This document shows, one piece after another, positions 1 to 8,722 of a stretch of 64,000 nt of DNA (positions are counted from its first letter, which is position 1; each line of letters begins with the position of its first letter). Source of the stretch: UBA1433 sp964581565 (GTDB taxonomy: Bacteria > Bacillota > Clostridia > Eubacteriales > UBA1433); NCBI GenBank assembly GCA_964581565.1, contig CAZOOZ010000003.1, forward strand, positions 1 through 64,000. Direction: 5' to 3'. Made by a program: the position numbers and the translations under genes. The notes below the pieces were generated by a model. That model was not told the origin of the DNA. It saw nothing but the letters and a program-made list of their open reading frames with translations, and searched no databases.

Positions 1-50
1 AGTAGTACAGTATTCCCTATTTTAATCAACTAAAAAGGAAAAAATCTTTC

Positions 51-1010
51 ATGCTTGATTTTTTAAAAACTTTCGCCCCTTTTATTTACGACATCATACT
101 CCCGTTTACTTTAGCTTACTTGGTCGTTAAATATACAAAATTAAATGAGCATAGTTTTGATATTTTAATGTCATTTCAACTTCGTTTATTTTTCCCTCTT
201 GGTTCATTTTTGTCCATATGGGGACTCACTCTCACCCCCGAGTTGATATGGCTCCCAATATCAGGCCTTCTGATGCACATATTTCCTCTTTGGTTGGGAT
301 ACATACGGGTTAAAAAATATAATTTTGATTATCAATCGAAAGCAAGTTATCTCCTGACAATGCTGATTTCCAATGCAGCAATGCTTGGTGCTATGACCAG
401 TTATTTCATTCTAGGCGAAACCTCTTACGGTTACACATCGCTTATACTTTCGTTAGGACCTTTCGCAGTAAACGGAATCGGTTTTACAATGGCTGCCAGA
501 TATCAATCTCTTGCCGAAGGAACTGCTATTCCAGGCACGAAAGGTGTCTTTAAAAACCTCTTTTCATTAAATCAAATGGCGCTATATGCTTCTATTCTGG
601 GTATTTTATTTGTATTGACCGGTGTTCCAAGACCGATAATTGCATCAGATATTATAGCCATAAATATACATTTTAGTATGTGGTCCGTGATTGTCCCGCT
701 GGGCGCTTCTTTAAGTTTTGCGGGAGTAAAAAAATACCGTTTTATATTAGCGGATGTGTGTATGATAAAATTTGTTATCGTACCCGTTGTTTTGTTTTTG
801 CTTTCCGCCCTTATTATAAATGATACTGTAGCTCTAAAAACAATTTTTTTAATTGCCGCCTCCCCTGCTCCTATGGTCGCGGTTATGCTTTCCAAAATAT
901 ATAAATTAAATGTCGATCTGGCAATGAGCCCATTTATTTATACAACAATTATCTATCTGGCTCTCATGGTTCCTTTATTTATCGTCATCATGAGATTTAT
1001 TTGGATTTAA
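51..1010 (+). CDS. AEC-family (auxin efflux carrier-like) permease
   Basis: This 319-residue protein is almost entirely hydrophobic, with about ten predicted membrane segments spread over its length, which is the usual size and profile of the AEC (auxin efflux carrier / malonate-type permease) family. Members export or exchange small organic acids or amino acids across the cytoplasmic membrane; the substrate cannot be read from sequence. The start is ATG at 51, preceded by AAAGG at a normal distance. The gene stands alone and is followed by a hairpin with a T-run at 1021-1050. The family call rests on overall profile and on the late motif AASPAPMVAVMLSKIY, typical of the C-terminal bundle. 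I am fairly sure of the family and unsure of the substrate. Confidence 0.8.
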   Translation: MLDFLKTFAPFIYDIILPFTLAYLVVKYTKLNEHSFDILMSFQLRLFFPLGSFLSIWGLTLTPELIWLPISGLLMHIFPLWLGYIRVKKYNFDYQSKASYLLTMLISNAAMLGAMTSYFILGETSYGYTSLILSLGPFAVNGIGFTMAARYQSLAEGTAIPGTKGVFKNLFSLNQMALYASILGILFVLTGVPRPIIASDIIAINIHFSMWSVIVPLGASLSFAGVKKYRFILADVCMIKFVIVPVVLFLLSALIINDTVALKTIFLIAASPAPMVAVMLSKIYKLNVDLAMSPFIYTTIIYLALMVPLFIVIMRFIWI

Positions 1011-1020
1011 AATTAAAATA

Positions 1021-1050
1021 AAAACACTGATATGCCATTGGTGTTTTTTT
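1021..1050 (+). terminator. Rho-independent terminator after the AEC permease
   Basis: AACACTGAT pairs with ATTGGTGTT (two G-U pairs) around a short loop and is followed by a run of seven T. It separates the permease gene from the acyltransferase gene. Confidence 0.7.
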
Positions 1051-1108
1051 GTTGTAATCTTATAAAAACTGCGTTAAAATTACTTAAAAATATTTTAAGG
1101 ACTAATTT

Positions 1109-2191
1109 ATGATTTCGCCGAAAAATGCACCTGCCCTTTTACAAAAAAATGTTAGAAATTCTAACTTTGAATTACTTCGAATAATTTCAATTATCATGAT
1201 TATCGGTCTTCATTTATTTGGTCACGGCGGTATTTTAGATACTTTCGGAAGTAAAGATTATCCTCTATGGAGTATTGAAGCATTGATATCCGTATCAGTA
1301 AATTGTTATGTCTTAATCAGCGGGTATTTTTTGGCGACATCGGAATTCAAACTCAGAAAGCTATTTATGCTCTATCTTCAAGTATTATTTTATTCAGTTG
1401 TTATTTATGTAATTTTATTGGCGCTCGGCATCGTACAGTTTAATAAAATAAGACTGATTCAGGAACTGCTACCCATATTAAGCAGAAGATATTGGTTTGT
1501 TACCTGCTATGTAGCCATGTATATATTAAGCCCATTTTTAAATAAACTAATTACTCAGCTCTCAAAAAAGCAGATGCAGTTTTTTATCATTATTCTACTG
1601 CTTCTTTTTTGCGAATGGAATGTGCTCGTTCCTTTTCTCTCCACGCTCAATATGGATCATGGCTACGGTGTCGGCTGGTTTATCTGCCTTTACTTTTTTG
1701 CCGCTTATATTCGACTTCATTATAATAAAAACTTAAATAAATATTTTTATCTCTTTATTTATTTTTTAGTTTGTTTTATTACTGCAGCTTTAAAAACAGG
1801 GTTTGGTCTCACCGGATTATTTAGATATTCTTCAGTTACAATACTGTTTGCTTCACTAAGTTTGTTTTTATTTTTTAGAGAAGTAAAAATACATAATAAA
1901 TTTACCAATAAAGTAATTTTTACCTTGGCTCCGCTTACTCTTGGCGTATACTTGATACATGATAATAAACTTATCAGATCTATTTTATATACCGACATAC
2001 TACATCTTGATGAATATATGGCATCCGTTAATATTTATCTTTTAATCGTTATCTGTCTGTTTACCATTTTTACTACAACCACGATAATCGAATATATCAG
2101 GAAAAATATTTTGATGAAACCTATTGAAAACAGCATGAAAATTAATGCTTTTTTTGATAATTTACAAAAAAGATTATTTCATAAACCTTAA
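1109..2191 (+). CDS. Acyltransferase 3 family membrane protein
   Basis: The 360-residue product carries the N-terminal signature of acyltransferase 3 (OafA/WecH-like) proteins: a first membrane helix introduced by NFELLRIISIIMIIGLH, with the Arg-x10-His pattern, and about ten membrane segments in all. These enzymes transfer acetyl or other acyl groups to surface polysaccharides or peptidoglycan from the membrane. The ATG at 1109 is preceded by AAGGAC. No polysaccharide genes lie next to it, so the acceptor is unknown. Length fits the family. The next gene (Ku) begins 80 bases downstream with its own ribosome site, so this is probably a single-gene unit. Confidence 0.85.
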   Translation: MISPKNAPALLQKNVRNSNFELLRIISIIMIIGLHLFGHGGILDTFGSKDYPLWSIEALISVSVNCYVLISGYFLATSEFKLRKLFMLYLQVLFYSVVIYVILLALGIVQFNKIRLIQELLPILSRRYWFVTCYVAMYILSPFLNKLITQLSKKQMQFFIIILLLLFCEWNVLVPFLSTLNMDHGYGVGWFICLYFFAAYIRLHYNKNLNKYFYLFIYFLVCFITAALKTGFGLTGLFRYSSVTILFASLSLFLFFREVKIHNKFTNKVIFTLAPLTLGVYLIHDNKLIRSILYTDILHLDEYMASVNIYLLIVICLFTIFTTTTIIEYIRKNILMKPIENSMKINAFFDNLQKRLFHKP

Positions 2192-2271
2192 ACTTTTGGA
2201 AAGAATTTTCATCTCTTTTTTTTAATGAAACTCATTTTATAAGTCATACTACTATCAAAGAGGTGAAACAA

Positions 2272-3135
2272 ATGGCAATCTCGCACAAAAGTGCAATTTC
2301 ATTTGGGCTGGTTCATATCCCTGTCAGTCTATATACGGCAACACATGAAAATACGATCAGTTTTAATCAGCTTCATAAAAAATGCAATAGCCGTATCAAA
2401 TATAAAAAATTTTGTCCTGTGTGCAATCGTGAAATATCATCAGATGAGATTATTAAAGGATATCAATATAAAAAAGATACCTATGTTATCATAGACGACG
2501 AAGATTTTGAAAAAATTAAAACTGAAAAGGATAAATCAATACAGATCATTCATTTTGCAAATACAAGTGAAATACAACCTATTTATTATGATAAAAGCTA
2601 TTATGTTATGCCAGATGCCGGAGGTGATAAAGCCTTTGAATTATTTCGGTATGCCATGGAAAACGAAAATAAAATAGCCATAGCCAAAACAGTCCTCGGC
2701 ACAAAAGAAGCACTCCTGGCCATTATGCCTTCTAAAGGTAATATTATCATTGAAACATTATATTATTACGATGAAATTAAAGAATTGCCACGTTCGTATA
2801 ATAAAGTATCTCTAAATCAAGATGAGGTTTCCATGGCTAAAACATTAATCAATGCCATGACAAAACCCTTTGAGCCGGATTTATATTACGATGAATATCA
2901 AATGCGGTTGAGGGAAGCTATAGAGAAAAAAATAAGCGGCGACGAAATAACTCCCGCCACGCAGCCTGAACAAAAAGGTGTTATTGATTTGATGGAAGCA
3001 TTAAAAATGAGTATTGAGCAGCAAAACACCGATAATGTCGCGGGCAAACAAAATAAAACAAATAAAAAACGTGTAACTAAAAAAAGAAAAACTATCGATT
3101 TTAATAAAAAATCAGATGAAATTGGTATTAGATAG
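2272..3135 (+). CDS. ku: Ku-type DNA end-binding protein (bacterial NHEJ)
   Basis: The protein opens with MAISHKSAISFGLVHIPVSL, the typical bacterial Ku beginning, and contains a CPVCNREI stretch and the central beta-barrel region expected of Ku. The C-terminus (about residues 250-287) is strongly basic, rich in Lys and Arg, as in Ku tails that bind DNA ends. Ku holds broken ends and recruits ligase LigD. An in-frame GTG at 2263 lies within the AGAGGTG ribosome site, so ATG 2272 is the likely start (287 residues). No LigD or polymerase gene lies beside it; the neighbours are an acyltransferase and Ogt. It may work in spores, where Ku is common, but that is inference. Confidence 0.93.
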   Translation: MAISHKSAISFGLVHIPVSLYTATHENTISFNQLHKKCNSRIKYKKFCPVCNREISSDEIIKGYQYKKDTYVIIDDEDFEKIKTEKDKSIQIIHFANTSEIQPIYYDKSYYVMPDAGGDKAFELFRYAMENENKIAIAKTVLGTKEALLAIMPSKGNIIIETLYYYDEIKELPRSYNKVSLNQDEVSMAKTLINAMTKPFEPDLYYDEYQMRLREAIEKKISGDEITPATQPEQKGVIDLMEALKMSIEQQNTDNVAGKQNKTNKKRVTKKRKTIDFNKKSDEIGIR

Positions 3136-3295
3136 TATAAAGATATATTAATGAAACAGATGCTTATTTCCCGATCCTGTAATGTCACAGATCTGAATTC
3201 TCGGACAATATTTAAAACGAAGCAATAGCTTTTTGCAACAACCGGTCTATAAAATCCGGATTATGATAAAGAGCAGGATAGCAGATAACTCATCA

Positions 3296-3766
3296 TTATC
3301 TTAAATTATTTTTTTCTAAATCTAAAAGAATTTTTTTGATTTCGAGTCCGCTTCCAAATCCAACCAATTTACCATCTGTTCCTATCACTCTGTGGCAAGG
3401 AATAAGAATTGGCAGCTTATTTCTGTTATTAGCCATACCGACTGCACGGCTGGCTTTTTCGTTCCCTACCGTCTTCGCAATTTCTTTATAACTTTTTGTT
3501 TGCCCGTATGGAATTTTGAGTAAGGCATTCCATACTTTTTTTTGAAATTCAGTCCCTTTTATATCAAGCGGTAAATCAAATGTTTTTCTTTTCTTTGTAA
3601 AATACTCTTCCAATTGTTTGATTGCTTCTTTGTGTAATGACGTTTCTTTTACAAGTATACCTTGCGCTTGTATCTGTTTTTCAAAATATAATCGTGTAAC
3701 AGTATCTTCTCTGACGACAATCATTATTTTGCCTGCCGGCGTTTTATATATATAAGCACTTTCCAT
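3296..3766 (-). CDS. ogt: Methylated-DNA--protein-cysteine methyltransferase
   Basis: The 156-residue protein contains the active-site signature PCHRVIG (residues 123-129; acceptor Cys124), preceded by the Asn-Arg turn NNRN. The helix-turn-helix region is YKEIAKTVGNEKASRAVG. It removes O6-alkyl groups from guanine by one-time transfer to the cysteine. Length is that of the single-domain Ogt form, without an Ada regulatory half. The start ATG at 3766 has AAGGTGG upstream. It runs opposite to Ku and to bioY and appears to stand alone. Together with Ku it forms a small DNA-repair neighbourhood, though on different transcripts. Confidence 0.95.
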   Translation of the reverse strand: MESAYIYKTPAGKIMIVVREDTVTRLYFEKQIQAQGILVKETSLHKEAIKQLEEYFTKKRKTFDLPLDIKGTEFQKKVWNALLKIPYGQTKSYKEIAKTVGNEKASRAVGMANNRNKLPILIPCHRVIGTDGKLVGFGSGLEIKKILLDLEKNNLR

Positions 3767-3829
3767 TAGATATCCACCTTAAAAACATTTTTTATTTATA
3801 ATACCATAAAAATTAAAAAAATATTGCTC

Positions 3830-3880
3830 TTGACAAATGCAAAATCAAATTGTATACTTTTTTATAATTTTAGTTTACAA
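3830..3880 (+). promoter_or_regulatory. bioY promoter with overlapping BirA operator
   Basis: A strong sigma-A promoter is visible: TTGACA at 3830-3835, a 17-base spacer, and TATACT at 3853-3858. Over the -10 box sits an inverted repeat, TTGTATAC (3850-3857) and GTTTACAA (3873-3880), with a 15-base spacer. This is the form of Firmicute BirA operators (TTGTTAAC, 14-16 bases, GTTAACAA) with one change per half site or less. BirA loaded with biotinyl-AMP would block this promoter, so biotin sufficiency should shut off uptake. The regulator itself is encoded two genes along the same strand. Confidence 0.8.
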
Positions 3881-3892
3881 TGGAGTTTAACG

Positions 3893-4468
3893 TTGAAAAT
3901 AACATTAAAAGAAATGTCACTTGTAGCCTTATTTACAGCCCTCACAGCAATAGGGGCTTATATAAGCATTCCAGCGGGCCCTGTCTCTATTACATTACAA
4001 ACATTTTTTGTCCTTTTAAGCGGTATTTTACTTGGTCCCAGGCTAGGTGCAGCCTCTCAAATACTCTACATATTACTTGGATTAATTGGATTGCCTATTT
4101 TTTCCGGATTCAGCGGAGGCTTGCAAACAGTCATAAAACCCAGCTTTGGTTTTCTAATTGGATTTATATTCATGGCTTATTGCGCAGGAAAAATAATTCA
4201 CGGTAGATTAGGAAACATGCCGGTAAATTGTATATCTTTTAAAAAAATATTTACATCCTGCTTTATCGGCACAATAATTTTGTATCTATTTGGTCTTCCC
4301 TATATGTACTTTGTGCTTAATGTGATTTTGAATATGCATCTTACTGTTGCAGCTGTTTTCAGAATGGGATGCTTACTTTTTTTGCCCGGAGACATCCTAA
4401 AAATAATTACCATTTCCTTCATAGGTGTTAAACTTTTACCTATGTTGAAAAACTTATACATTAACTGA
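3893..4468 (+). CDS. bioY: Biotin transporter BioY (ECF S component)
   Basis: The product is a six-helix membrane protein with the BioY hallmarks: an N-terminal TALTAIGAYISIPAGPVSIT stretch, LLGPRLGAASQ-like loop and GLPIFSGFSGGLQTVIKPSFGF. It is the substrate-binding S component for biotin uptake, working alone or with an ECF energy module that is not in this window. A TTG start at 3893 is chosen because TGGAG lies eight bases upstream and because an earlier ATG at 3824 would lie upstream of the promoter. That gives 191 residues, normal for BioY. It is followed after 13 bases by birA, and the promoter carries a BirA operator. Confidence 0.92.
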   Translation: MKITLKEMSLVALFTALTAIGAYISIPAGPVSITLQTFFVLLSGILLGPRLGAASQILYILLGLIGLPIFSGFSGGLQTVIKPSFGFLIGFIFMAYCAGKIIHGRLGNMPVNCISFKKIFTSCFIGTIILYLFGLPYMYFVLNVILNMHLTVAAVFRMGCLLFLPGDILKIITISFIGVKLLPMLKNLYIN

Positions 4469-4481
4469 TCGAGGTATAGCA

Positions 4482-5462
4482 ATGTCAATTAAAAATTTAG
4501 TGTTAAAACTTTTGGAAGAAAATCGTGCTCAATGCCTTTCCGGCCAACAAATAGCAGATCAATTGAATGTATCACGTGCAGCGATATGGAAATCAATCAA
4601 TTTGTTGCGCAGTGAAGGTTATCAAATTGATGCAACAACGAATAAAGGATATCAATTAACAAAAGAGAATGATTTTATTTCTGCACAAGGAATGACCCCA
4701 TATCTTAAAGAGGAATATAAAAGCAACAAAATAATTGTATATAAATCAACAGATTCGACAAATCAACAAGCAAAATTGAAGGCATTTGAAGGCGCTGCCC
4801 ATGGCAGTGTTGTCCTTGCCGAAATGCAAACCGCCGGCAAAGGCCGGCTCGGGAGAAGTTTTCATTCTCCGGCAAATGCAGGTATTTACATGAGTATAAT
4901 ATTAAGGCCAAAAACAGATGCTTCAAACGCAGTTTTGCTGACAAGCGCTGCTGCCGTAGCAGTTTGCCGGGCTATAAGTAAAGTGTGTTTTGTCCAACCT
5001 AGCATCAAATGGCTTAATGATATTTATTTAGACAATAAAAAAATATGCGGCATACTCTCAGAAGCAGTTACAAATTGTGAAAACGGCATAATAGAAAGCG
5101 TCGTTGTCGGAATCGGGATTAATTTCAAGACAAAGCTAGAGCAAATTCCACAAGAACTACAAGATATTATTGGCTCAATTTTTAATGATAGCAAACCAAC
5201 CACTACGAGAAATCATTTGGCTGCTGCAGTGATGAATGAAATGCTGGACTTAAGCAAAGATTTTACTAATAGAGCATTCTTAGAAGAATATAAGCAGCTT
5301 TCATTTGTTTTAGGAGAGGATATTACCTTTTTTATGGATAACGAGTGGCATGATGCCAAGGCAATAGACATTGCTGATAACGGTGCTCTCGTTGTTCAAG
5401 ATAAAAATGGAGATATCCAGACATTATTTTCCGGTGAAATTACCGTAAGAAGAAAAAAGTAA
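4482..5462 (+). CDS. birA: Bifunctional biotin ligase / biotin operon repressor
   Basis: Residues 1-62 form a winged helix-turn-helix (GQQIADQLNVSRAAIWKSI), and the rest is a biotin--protein ligase with the adenylate-binding motif GKGRLGRSF (119-127) and KWLND (176-180). The small C-terminal SH3-like domain fills the last 50 residues. The enzyme makes biotinyl-AMP, attaches biotin to carboxylase/carrier proteins, and as a dimer binds biotin operators. The N-terminal DNA-binding domain means this is the regulatory class II form. It sits 13 bases after bioY, whose promoter carries a matching operator, so the pair probably forms a self-regulated operon. A hairpin terminator follows the stop. Confidence 0.96.
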   Translation: MSIKNLVLKLLEENRAQCLSGQQIADQLNVSRAAIWKSINLLRSEGYQIDATTNKGYQLTKENDFISAQGMTPYLKEEYKSNKIIVYKSTDSTNQQAKLKAFEGAAHGSVVLAEMQTAGKGRLGRSFHSPANAGIYMSIILRPKTDASNAVLLTSAAAVAVCRAISKVCFVQPSIKWLNDIYLDNKKICGILSEAVTNCENGIIESVVVGIGINFKTKLEQIPQELQDIIGSIFNDSKPTTTRNHLAAAVMNEMLDLSKDFTNRAFLEEYKQLSFVLGEDITFFMDNEWHDAKAIDIADNGALVVQDKNGDIQTLFSGEITVRRKK

Positions 5463-5476
5463 CACACATTTAATAA

Positions 5477-5508
5477 AAATAGTTCACTTCAACAGTGAAC
5501 TATTTTTA
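5477..5508. terminator. Bidirectional terminator between birA and the ECF S component
   Basis: ATAGTTCACT (5479-5488) pairs perfectly with AGTGAACTAT (5494-5503) around a five-base loop, flanked by A- and T-runs, so it can end both convergent transcripts. Confidence 0.85.
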
Positions 5509-5520
5509 ATATTTATTACA

Positions 5521-6093
5521 TTATATTACTTTACTGTTTTGTATTTCAGGTATTTTTATTACTTTACGAAGTGGTTTCCATATAAACAACGAAATCCAAA
5601 AGTCAAACATACTATGTACTACAGTGCCTACACCTACTAATAATACTATCGATACAATAAAACCTTTTGCATAATAAGCTTGCATCATATTTCCAAAATA
5701 GAAAGGTATAACAACGGCCATTTCCACTGCGCCATGCAAAATTCCAATCAAAAATGAAAATGTTAACGCAGAAAGCGGTTTATCGAGGATCTGTCTGTTT
5801 TTCTGGATAATAAACGCTCCTACCAATGCAAACACAAGATGAGACGCCGCTCTTAAAACAACAACGATCGGAAAACCCGCAAAGAAAAAGCCTACCGTCG
5901 TACCCAACGCTACAATTGCTGCCGTCAATGGAGATATAAACATCGCAATAAAGATAGGAATATGACTTCCGAGTGTATACGAAGCTGGTTCTAAAACGAT
6001 TTTAATTGGTGAAATCAGTGGGATTAAAATGCCTATTGCACAAAGAAGCGCGGTGATTGTCATTTTGTATACTTTATTCCTGTTACTATTCAT
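5521..6093 (-). CDS. ECF transporter S component, possibly niacin-specific
   Basis: The 190-residue protein has about six membrane helices and the layout of an ECF-type substrate-binding subunit, with Gly/Pro-rich loops such as SHIPIFIAMFISP and a conserved Ala-rich helix. It would bind a vitamin outside the membrane and pair with an EcfA/A'/T module encoded elsewhere. The sequence recalls the NiaX-like (niacin) group, and a niacin-responsive repressor gene occurs at 29380-29892, but this link is inference; riboflavin, folate or other vitamins remain possible. The start ATG at 6093 follows GGAAGGT. A good promoter lies upstream. Confidence 0.65.
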   Translation of the reverse strand: MNSNRNKVYKMTITALLCAIGILIPLISPIKIVLEPASYTLGSHIPIFIAMFISPLTAAIVALGTTVGFFFAGFPIVVVLRAASHLVFALVGAFIIQKNRQILDKPLSALTFSFLIGILHGAVEMAVVIPFYFGNMMQAYYAKGFIVSIVLLVGVGTVVHSMFDFWISLFIWKPLRKVIKIPEIQNSKVI

Positions 6094-6140
6094 ACAATAA
6101 TACCTTCCGTTATTTTTGTGTCTTTACATATGCATATACT

Positions 6141-6168
6141 ATTATAGCGGCAATTCATCGTTTGTCAA
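6141..6168 (-). promoter_or_regulatory. Promoter of the ECF S-component gene
   Basis: On the minus strand TTGACA (6168-6163) and TATAAT (6146-6141) are separated by 16 bases. Both boxes match the sigma-A consensus fully. The near-palindrome TATATGCATATGTA lies just downstream and could be an operator, but I cannot assign a regulator. Confidence 0.7.
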
Positions 6169-6202
6169 GATGCCTGATTTCCTCCTATGGCAATATTAAT
6201 TT

Positions 6203-6676
6203 TTACTGCTTTACTAGCTTTTTCCCTGTAATTTGAGTTACCGTAAGTTTATATGCGCAAACAATTCTAAGATATTGATCATCGTATTCAAATTTTTCAC
6301 TATTTGAATAGTTTTTCATGATATGATTTAAAGCTTCCATTTTTTGATTTTCACTCAGTATCTCAATTTTTCCGTTTCCGACTACACTTTCATACTCCAT
6401 CGTATAACCACATGCCGTATCTCCTGTGATTAATTTATGAGACGTGTTCATTTCAAAACCCGCATGATTATTTTTCTGTATTAAAGATAATTTTTTCCCT
6501 TTACTTGCTCCGTGAAAATATAAGATTATATTTTCACTATCATATGAAATACCAAAATTTAAAGGAATAATATAAGGATATTGTTCATCAAATAATGACA
6601 GGCTGCATACATCACATTTTTTCATAATTTGGAGAATTTCTTCTATATTTTTTATTTCTCGATCTGTTCTTCGCAT
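6203..6676 (-). CDS. Pyridoxamine 5'-phosphate oxidase-like flavoprotein (Nim family)
   Basis: The protein begins MRRTDREI, the usual opening of the NimA-like group, and continues with a split-barrel flavin-binding fold: CDVCSLSLFDEQYPYIIPLN, then HGASKGKKLSLIQKN and CGYTMEYESVVGNG. Relatives bind FMN or haem, and some reduce nitroimidazoles; most have no assigned substrate. ATG 6676 is preferred over the in-frame TTG at 6688 because the GGAG ribosome site lies within the codons after that TTG. That gives 157 residues. It lies 60 bases downstream of htpG, but a strong hairpin separates them. Confidence 0.85.
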   Translation of the reverse strand: MRRTDREIKNIEEILQIMKKCDVCSLSLFDEQYPYIIPLNFGISYDSENIILYFHGASKGKKLSLIQKNNHAGFEMNTSHKLITGDTACGYTMEYESVVGNGKIEILSENQKMEALNHIMKNYSNSEKFEYDDQYLRIVCAYKLTVTQITGKKLVKQ

Positions 6677-6700
6677 TTTGATCTCCAAAAATATATTTTT

Positions 6701-6730
6701 AAAATCCTCCTTGGTTTTAAGGAGGATTTT
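6701..6730 (-). terminator. Terminator after htpG
   Basis: AAAATCCTCCTT (6701-6712) and AAGGAGGATTTT (6719-6730) form a perfect 12-bp stem with a six-base loop. The stem itself contains an AAGGAGG, but that sequence is too far from the next start to serve it. Confidence 0.75.
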
Positions 6731-6735
6731 AAAAT

Positions 6736-8613
6736 TTATTTCATTAATTTACAAATATTTGTTGAAAACTCAAGCGGATTTTCAATTGAAAGCCCTTCAA
6801 GCAATAATGCCTGATCATAAAGCAGCTTTGTATAAAGCCTTAACTTTTCTTTATCTGTATCAAACGCATTTTTTAATGTTTCATAAATTATGCTATTGCG
6901 ATTTACTTCCAACACTTTTTGCGCCGCAACAGCTTGGTTATTTGGCATTGTATTCAATACTTTTTCCATTTCAATACTTACAGGGCCTTCACTTGATAAG
7001 CAAACAGGGTGATTTTTTAATCTTTTTGATATACGGACATCTTCAACCTTGTCTTTTAATTCTTCTTTCATAAAAGCGAGCAAAGCCTTATCATCGCTTT
7101 TTTCCTGCTCTGTTTCTTTTTCTTCCTCGTCGTCTATGCCCAAATCGCCTTCTGATACGGATTTAAATTGTTTTTCTTTATAATCCATCATCATCTTAAT
7201 AGCAAATTCATCAATGTCTTCCGTGAAATATAAGATTTCATAGCCCTTATCGGAGATAAGTTCTGTTTGCGGAAGCTTTTCAATTCGCTCTACGGATTCT
7301 CCGGCAGCATAATAAATATATTTCTGATCTTCTTTCATGCGTTGCACATATTCATCTAAAGTGACCATTTTCTTTTCAATAGAAGAATAAAACATCAGCA
7401 GATCCTGCAAATCTTCTTTATGCATTCCATATTCACTGTATATACCATATTTTAGCTGACGTCCAAATGATTCATAAAACTTTTCATACATATCTCTTTC
7501 ATTTTTTAATAATAAAAGAAGTTCTGATTTTATCTTATTTTTTATATTTTTAGCAATCAATTTCAATTGACGATTATGTTGAAGTAGTTCTCTGGAAATA
7601 TTTAATGACAAATCTTCCGAATCGACCATGCCTTGTACAAAACTGAAATAATCCGGCAGCAAATCGGCACATTTATTCATGATCAACACACCATTAGAAT
7701 AGAGTTCAAGCCCTTTTTCGAATTCTTTTGTGTAAAAATCATACGGCATTTTTTCCGGTATAAATAAAATAGCATTATATCGTACTACACCGTCCGCTGA
7801 AATATGAATATGTTTTATTGGTTTATCAAATCCATAACGCTTTTCGTTATAGAAATTTTCATAATCTTCATCTTTTAATTCATTTTTATTTTTACGCCAA
7901 ATAGGCACCATACTGTTAATGACTTGCTCTTCTATCACATCTTCATACTCATCTTCGCTTCCTTCTTTCTTCACGCTTGTCGATATATCCATTTTAATTG
8001 GATAACGAATGAAATCAGAGTATTTTTTAACAAGATTTCGCAAGGTATACTCATCTAAAAATTCATCATAATCTTCATCTTCAGTATTTTTATTTATTTT
8101 TAATATAATTTCCGTTCCGGTTTCTTCTTTTTCACATGGCTCAATCGTGTATCCATCAGCACCTTTTGATTTCCATTCATAGGCCTGCGTACTTCCCAAT
8201 GCCTTTGTGCATACAGTTACAACCTCAGCTACCATAAACGCTGAATAAAAACCAACTCCGAATTGACCGATAATATCAAATCCATCTTTGATTTCATTTT
8301 CCTTTTTAAAATTTAGGGAACCGCTTTTTGCAATGACTCCAAGATTATCCTCAAGCTCCTCTTTAGTCATCCCAATCCCGGTATCTTCAATCCTTAATGT
8401 TCTGTTTTCTTTATCGGCAGTAATTTTAATATAATAGTCATCTTTATTAAAAACGATATTTTCATCTGTCAATGCCTTGTAGTACACCTTATCTATTGCA
8501 TCACTCGCGTTAGAAATCAACTCACGCAAAAAAATCTCCTTATGGGTATAAATCGAATTGATCATTAAATCTAACAATCTTTTTGACTCTGTTTTAAATT
8601 GCTTTTTAGCCAT
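6736..8613 (-). CDS. htpG: Hsp90 chaperone HtpG
   Basis: The 625-residue product shows the N-terminal GHKL ATPase domain with FLRELISNASDAIDK, the DTGIGM lid motif and GQFGVGFYSAFM, followed by the middle domain with the catalytic-arginine region NISRELLQ and a C-terminal dimerisation domain. It is an ATP-driven chaperone of the cytoplasm. The start ATG 8613 follows AAGGAGAT; an upstream in-frame ATG at 8649 would fall inside the CIRCE element. The linker near residues 490-510 is very acidic. The gene has its own promoter with a CIRCE operator and ends in a hairpin. Confidence 0.97.
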   Translation of the reverse strand: MAKKQFKTESKRLLDLMINSIYTHKEIFLRELISNASDAIDKVYYKALTDENIVFNKDDYYIKITADKENRTLRIEDTGIGMTKEELEDNLGVIAKSGSLNFKKENEIKDGFDIIGQFGVGFYSAFMVAEVVTVCTKALGSTQAYEWKSKGADGYTIEPCEKEETGTEIILKINKNTEDEDYDEFLDEYTLRNLVKKYSDFIRYPIKMDISTSVKKEGSEDEYEDVIEEQVINSMVPIWRKNKNELKDEDYENFYNEKRYGFDKPIKHIHISADGVVRYNAILFIPEKMPYDFYTKEFEKGLELYSNGVLIMNKCADLLPDYFSFVQGMVDSEDLSLNISRELLQHNRQLKLIAKNIKNKIKSELLLLLKNERDMYEKFYESFGRQLKYGIYSEYGMHKEDLQDLLMFYSSIEKKMVTLDEYVQRMKEDQKYIYYAAGESVERIEKLPQTELISDKGYEILYFTEDIDEFAIKMMMDYKEKQFKSVSEGDLGIDDEEEKETEQEKSDDKALLAFMKEELKDKVEDVRISKRLKNHPVCLSSEGPVSIEMEKVLNTMPNNQAVAAQKVLEVNRNSIIYETLKNAFDTDKEKLRLYTKLLYDQALLLEGLSIENPLEFSTNICKLMK

Positions 8614-8642
8614 ATTAAATCTCCTTTCAATAATAAATATTG

Positions 8643-8702
8643 TTAGCACTCTTTTTTAATGAGTGCTAATTAATACTATACCATTTTACTATATTTTGTC
8701 AA
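8643..8702 (-). promoter_or_regulatory. htpG promoter with perfect CIRCE element (HrcA operator)
   Basis: TTAGCACTC (8643-8651), nine bases, GAGTGCTAA (8661-8669) is an exact CIRCE inverted repeat. On the minus strand a TTGACA (8702-8697) and TATAGT (8680-8675) with a 16-base spacer lie just upstream, so the operator covers the transcription start. HrcA repression of htpG follows directly from this layout; in Bacillus subtilis, by contrast, htpG is not in the HrcA class. Confidence 0.93.
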
Positions 8703-8722
8703 TATTAAAAAAATTTTTTATA

